NCBI GenBank assembly: GCA_004299665.1
Contig: SCQZ01000127.1
Coordinates: forward strand, 1-6,696
DNA: 6,696 nucleotides
Reading direction: 5' to 3'
Source: Jatrophihabitans sp.
GTDB taxonomy: Bacteria; Actinomycetota; Actinomycetes; Mycobacteriales; Jatrophihabitantaceae
A model generated the notes under the pieces. The model was given only the letters and a program-made list of their open reading frames with translations, was not told where the DNA came from and ran no database searches. Both the position numbers and the translations under genes were made by a program. This document shows, one piece after another, positions 5,442 through 6,696 of this stretch. Position 1 is the stretch's first letter. The number at the start of each line of letters is the position of its first letter.

Positions 5442-6542
5442 ATGGCCGACCTTCTGCGCTCGCCGCTGCACGACCGTCACGTCGCCCTCGGCGCCAAGCT
5501 CGCCGATTTCGGCGGCTGGGAGATGCCGATCGACTACGCGGCCTCGGGCGGCGGGGTGCTGAAGGAGCACACCGCGGTGCGCGAGGCGGTCGGGCTCTTC
5601 GACGTCTCGCACCTGGGCAAGGCCTCGGTGCGCGGGTCGGGGGCGGCGGCGTTCGTCAACGCGTGCCTGACCAACGACCTCGGACGGATCCGGCCCGGCA
5701 AGGCGCAGTACACCCTGTGCTGCGACGTGTCCGGCGGTGTCGTCGACGACCTGATCGCGTACCTGGTCGGCGACGACGAGGTGTTCCTGGTGCCGAACGC
5801 CGCCAACACCACCGAGGTCGTGCGCCGACTGGCCGCGGCGGCCCCGGACGGGATCGAGGTCGTGAACCGGCACCGGGAGTACGCCGTCCTCGCGGTCCAG
5901 GGGCCGCGCTCGGGCGAGGTGCTCTCCGCCGTCGGGCTGCCGTCGGACCAGGAGTACATGGCGTACGCGGACGCGTCGTACGCAGGCGCGCCGGTGCGGA
6001 TCTGCCGCACCGGCTACACCGGCGAGCACGGCTACGAGCTGATACCCGAGTGGGACCAGGCGGATCGGTTGTGGGACGCGCTGGCCGAGGCGGTGACGGC
6101 ACACGGCGGCATGCCGGCCGGTCTCGGCGCGCGCGACACGCTGCGCACCGAGATGGGCTATCCGCTGCACGGGCAGGACCTGTCGCTGTCGATCACGCCG
6201 GTGCAGGCCCGGGCGGGCTGGGCCGTGGGGTGGAACAAGGACGGCTTCTGGGGACGGGACGCGCTGCTGGCCGAGCGGGAACGGGGCGCCGCACGGCTGT
6301 TGTGGGGACTCGAGGCGCTCGACCGCGGCATCCCGCGCGCGCACATGGCGGTGCTGCGGGGGCAGGACAACGTCGGGGAGGTGACGAGCGGGACGTTCTC
6401 GCCGACACGCGGGCGGGGGATCGGACTGGCGCTGCTCGCGCCTTCGGTCGGCGAGGGCGACGAACTCGTGGTCGACGTGCGGGGCCGGCCCGCGCCGGTG
6501 CGGGTGGTCAAGCCGCCGTTCGTGCCCTCCCACGTCCGCTGA
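5442..6542 (+). CDS. gcvT: Aminomethyltransferase, glycine cleavage system T-protein
   Basis: GcvT takes the aminomethyl group carried on lipoylated GcvH, releases ammonia and passes the one-carbon unit to tetrahydrofolate, giving 5,10-methylene-tetrahydrofolate. The protein has 366 residues, the normal full length. The N-terminal folate-binding part opens with SPLHDRHVALGAKLADFGGW and PIDY. FDVSHLGK follows at 53-60, then the GGVVDDLIAY segment, whose D102/D103 pair holds the conserved catalytic-site aspartate. GYTGEHGYEL (191-200) and GLGARDTLRTEMGYPLHG (227-244) are the T-protein signatures that place E195 and R231 at the folate site. Residues from about 280 form the C-terminal barrel, with TSGTFSP. 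The ATG at 5442-5444 is the only good start: it lies 24 bp from the divergent pepA ATG and lacks a ribosome site, so it may be leaderless. gcvH and gcvP are not nearby, but lpd, which supplies the L-protein activity, is 2 kb away. The last codons and the stop overlap a repeat that continues downstream. Confidence 0.95.
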   Translation: MADLLRSPLHDRHVALGAKLADFGGWEMPIDYAASGGGVLKEHTAVREAVGLFDVSHLGKASVRGSGAAAFVNACLTNDLGRIRPGKAQYTLCCDVSGGVVDDLIAYLVGDDEVFLVPNAANTTEVVRRLAAAAPDGIEVVNRHREYAVLAVQGPRSGEVLSAVGLPSDQEYMAYADASYAGAPVRICRTGYTGEHGYELIPEWDQADRLWDALAEAVTAHGGMPAGLGARDTLRTEMGYPLHGQDLSLSITPVQARAGWAVGWNKDGFWGRDALLAERERGAARLLWGLEALDRGIPRAHMAVLRGQDNVGEVTSGTFSPTRGRGIGLALLAPSVGEGDELVVDVRGRPAPVRVVKPPFVPSHVR

Positions 6543-6607
6543 CCCGCCCACCCACGTCCGCTTCCCCGCCCGTGTGACCACGTTGGCTTCCCCGCCCGTG
6601 TGACCAC
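6530..6607 (+). repeat. Degenerate tandem repeat across the gcvT stop codon
   Basis: Three imperfect direct copies start at 6530, 6552 and 6578. The first and second share CCACGTCCGCT. The second and third share a 22-base block from GCTTCCCC through GTGTGACCAC (6560-6581 and 6586-6607, identical). The first copy includes the last codons and the TGA of gcvT; the others are intergenic. Spacing is 22 and then 26 bp. There is no open frame that would make these a gene. This looks like local duplication or an intergenic repeat family that has reached the coding end. Confidence 0.75.
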
Positions 6608-6646
6608 AGAATCGCGCCGGCCGCGGTGACACGAGGGGGGAAGCGG
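6585..6646 (+). terminator. Possible hairpin terminator of gcvT (imperfect inverted repeat)
   Basis: The arm at 6585-6606 is repeated in inverse orientation at 6625-6646. Over 22 bases the inverted copy differs from the aligned direct unit at 6559-6580 in only three positions. The inner stem pairs GTGTGACC with GGTGACAC with one mismatch, around a 17- to 18-base GC-rich loop. It follows the gcvT stop by about 45 bp and is the only strong secondary structure before the window end that could stop transcription. There is no U-tract after it, which is common for actinobacterial hairpins but leaves the terminator role as inference. Confidence 0.4.
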
Positions 6647-6696
6647 CCTCGGGCGCGAAGCGCCTTCGGGAACGCGGCTCAGGCGCGAAGCGCCTG
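6643..6696. repeat. Two copies of a GC hairpin repeat (GGCGCGAAGCGCC) at the window edge
   Basis: The 13-base hairpin GGCGCGAAGCGCC occurs at 6652-6664 and 6682-6694. The second is embedded in a perfect 7-bp stem with a GAA loop, CAGGCGCGAAGCGCCTG at 6680-6696. Each copy is preceded by GCGGC and CTC/TC, so the larger unit is about 30 bp in tandem, and the last one touches the window edge. No coding frame or RNA gene was recognised in it. It may be a terminator pair or the start of a longer intergenic repeat array that continues outside the window. Confidence 0.65.

Noticed and set aside
5418..6632. Upstream extension of the pepA frame opposite gcvT
   Set aside because: The extension is antisense to gcvT and rich in His/Arg/Pro. 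The M17 N-terminus begins at the ATG at 5417, giving normal family length.
6530..6696. CRISPR array or small RNA gene in the terminal repeats
   Set aside because: Repeat spacing (22, 26 and 30 bp) leaves almost no unique spacers, the copies are imperfect and partly inverted, and no cas gene is present. No promoter supports a separate RNA.

Overview
The window is GC-rich throughout, uses GTG as well as ATG starts, and carries actinobacterial-type proteins, so it is most likely chromosomal DNA of a high-GC actinomycete. A Pseudonocardiales-like or related host is my inference from gene order and protein style, not something proved here. Nearly all of the window is coding. It holds six genes, and only the first is cut by the window edge. 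I see no rRNA, tRNA, CRISPR array, insertion sequence, phage gene or defence gene.

Layout. (1) 1-438, plus strand: the 3' part of a gene for a small alpha/beta protein resembling SnoaL/NTF2-like domains. Its end overlaps, tail to tail, the end of sucB. (2) 386-1933, minus strand: sucB, the dihydrolipoamide acyltransferase (E2). It has one lipoyl domain, a long Ala/Pro linker containing a 33-bp tandem repeat, a peripheral-subunit-binding domain and a catalytic domain. (3) 1979-3379, minus strand: lpd, the dihydrolipoyl dehydrogenase (E3), 45 bp upstream of sucB and in the same orientation, so the two probably form an lpd-sucB operon. (4) 3503-3994, plus strand: an unnamed four-helix membrane protein, divergent from lpd and overlapping the end of pepA by 32 bp. 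(5) 3963-5417, minus strand: pepA, an M17 leucyl aminopeptidase. (6) 5442-6542, plus strand: gcvT, the T-protein of the glycine cleavage system, divergent from pepA with only 24 bp between the two ATGs. The last 154 bp hold no gene. They contain direct and inverted repeats and two copies of a near-perfect GC hairpin that run to the window edge.

How the genes work together. Three of the six belong to lipoate-dependent metabolism. SucB carries the lipoyl arm of a 2-oxoacid dehydrogenase complex. Lpd re-oxidises dihydrolipoyl groups and can serve both that complex and the glycine cleavage system as L-protein. GcvT transfers a one-carbon unit from the lipoyl-bound aminomethyl of GcvH to tetrahydrofolate. 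PepA and the membrane protein have no evident biochemical link, but I recall pepA near lpd/sucB in many actinobacteria. The lipoate genes lipB and lipA, which often follow sucB in that neighbourhood, are not in the window: sucB is faced by a convergent gene instead.

I did not find a clearly new biological system. The points most worth a second look are the mirrored TANNNT hexamers in the 24-bp pepA/gcvT gap, the repeat and hairpin cluster that reaches into the 3' end of gcvT, the near-identical 33-bp repeats in the sucB linker, and an Asn-to-Asp change in the PepA signature.
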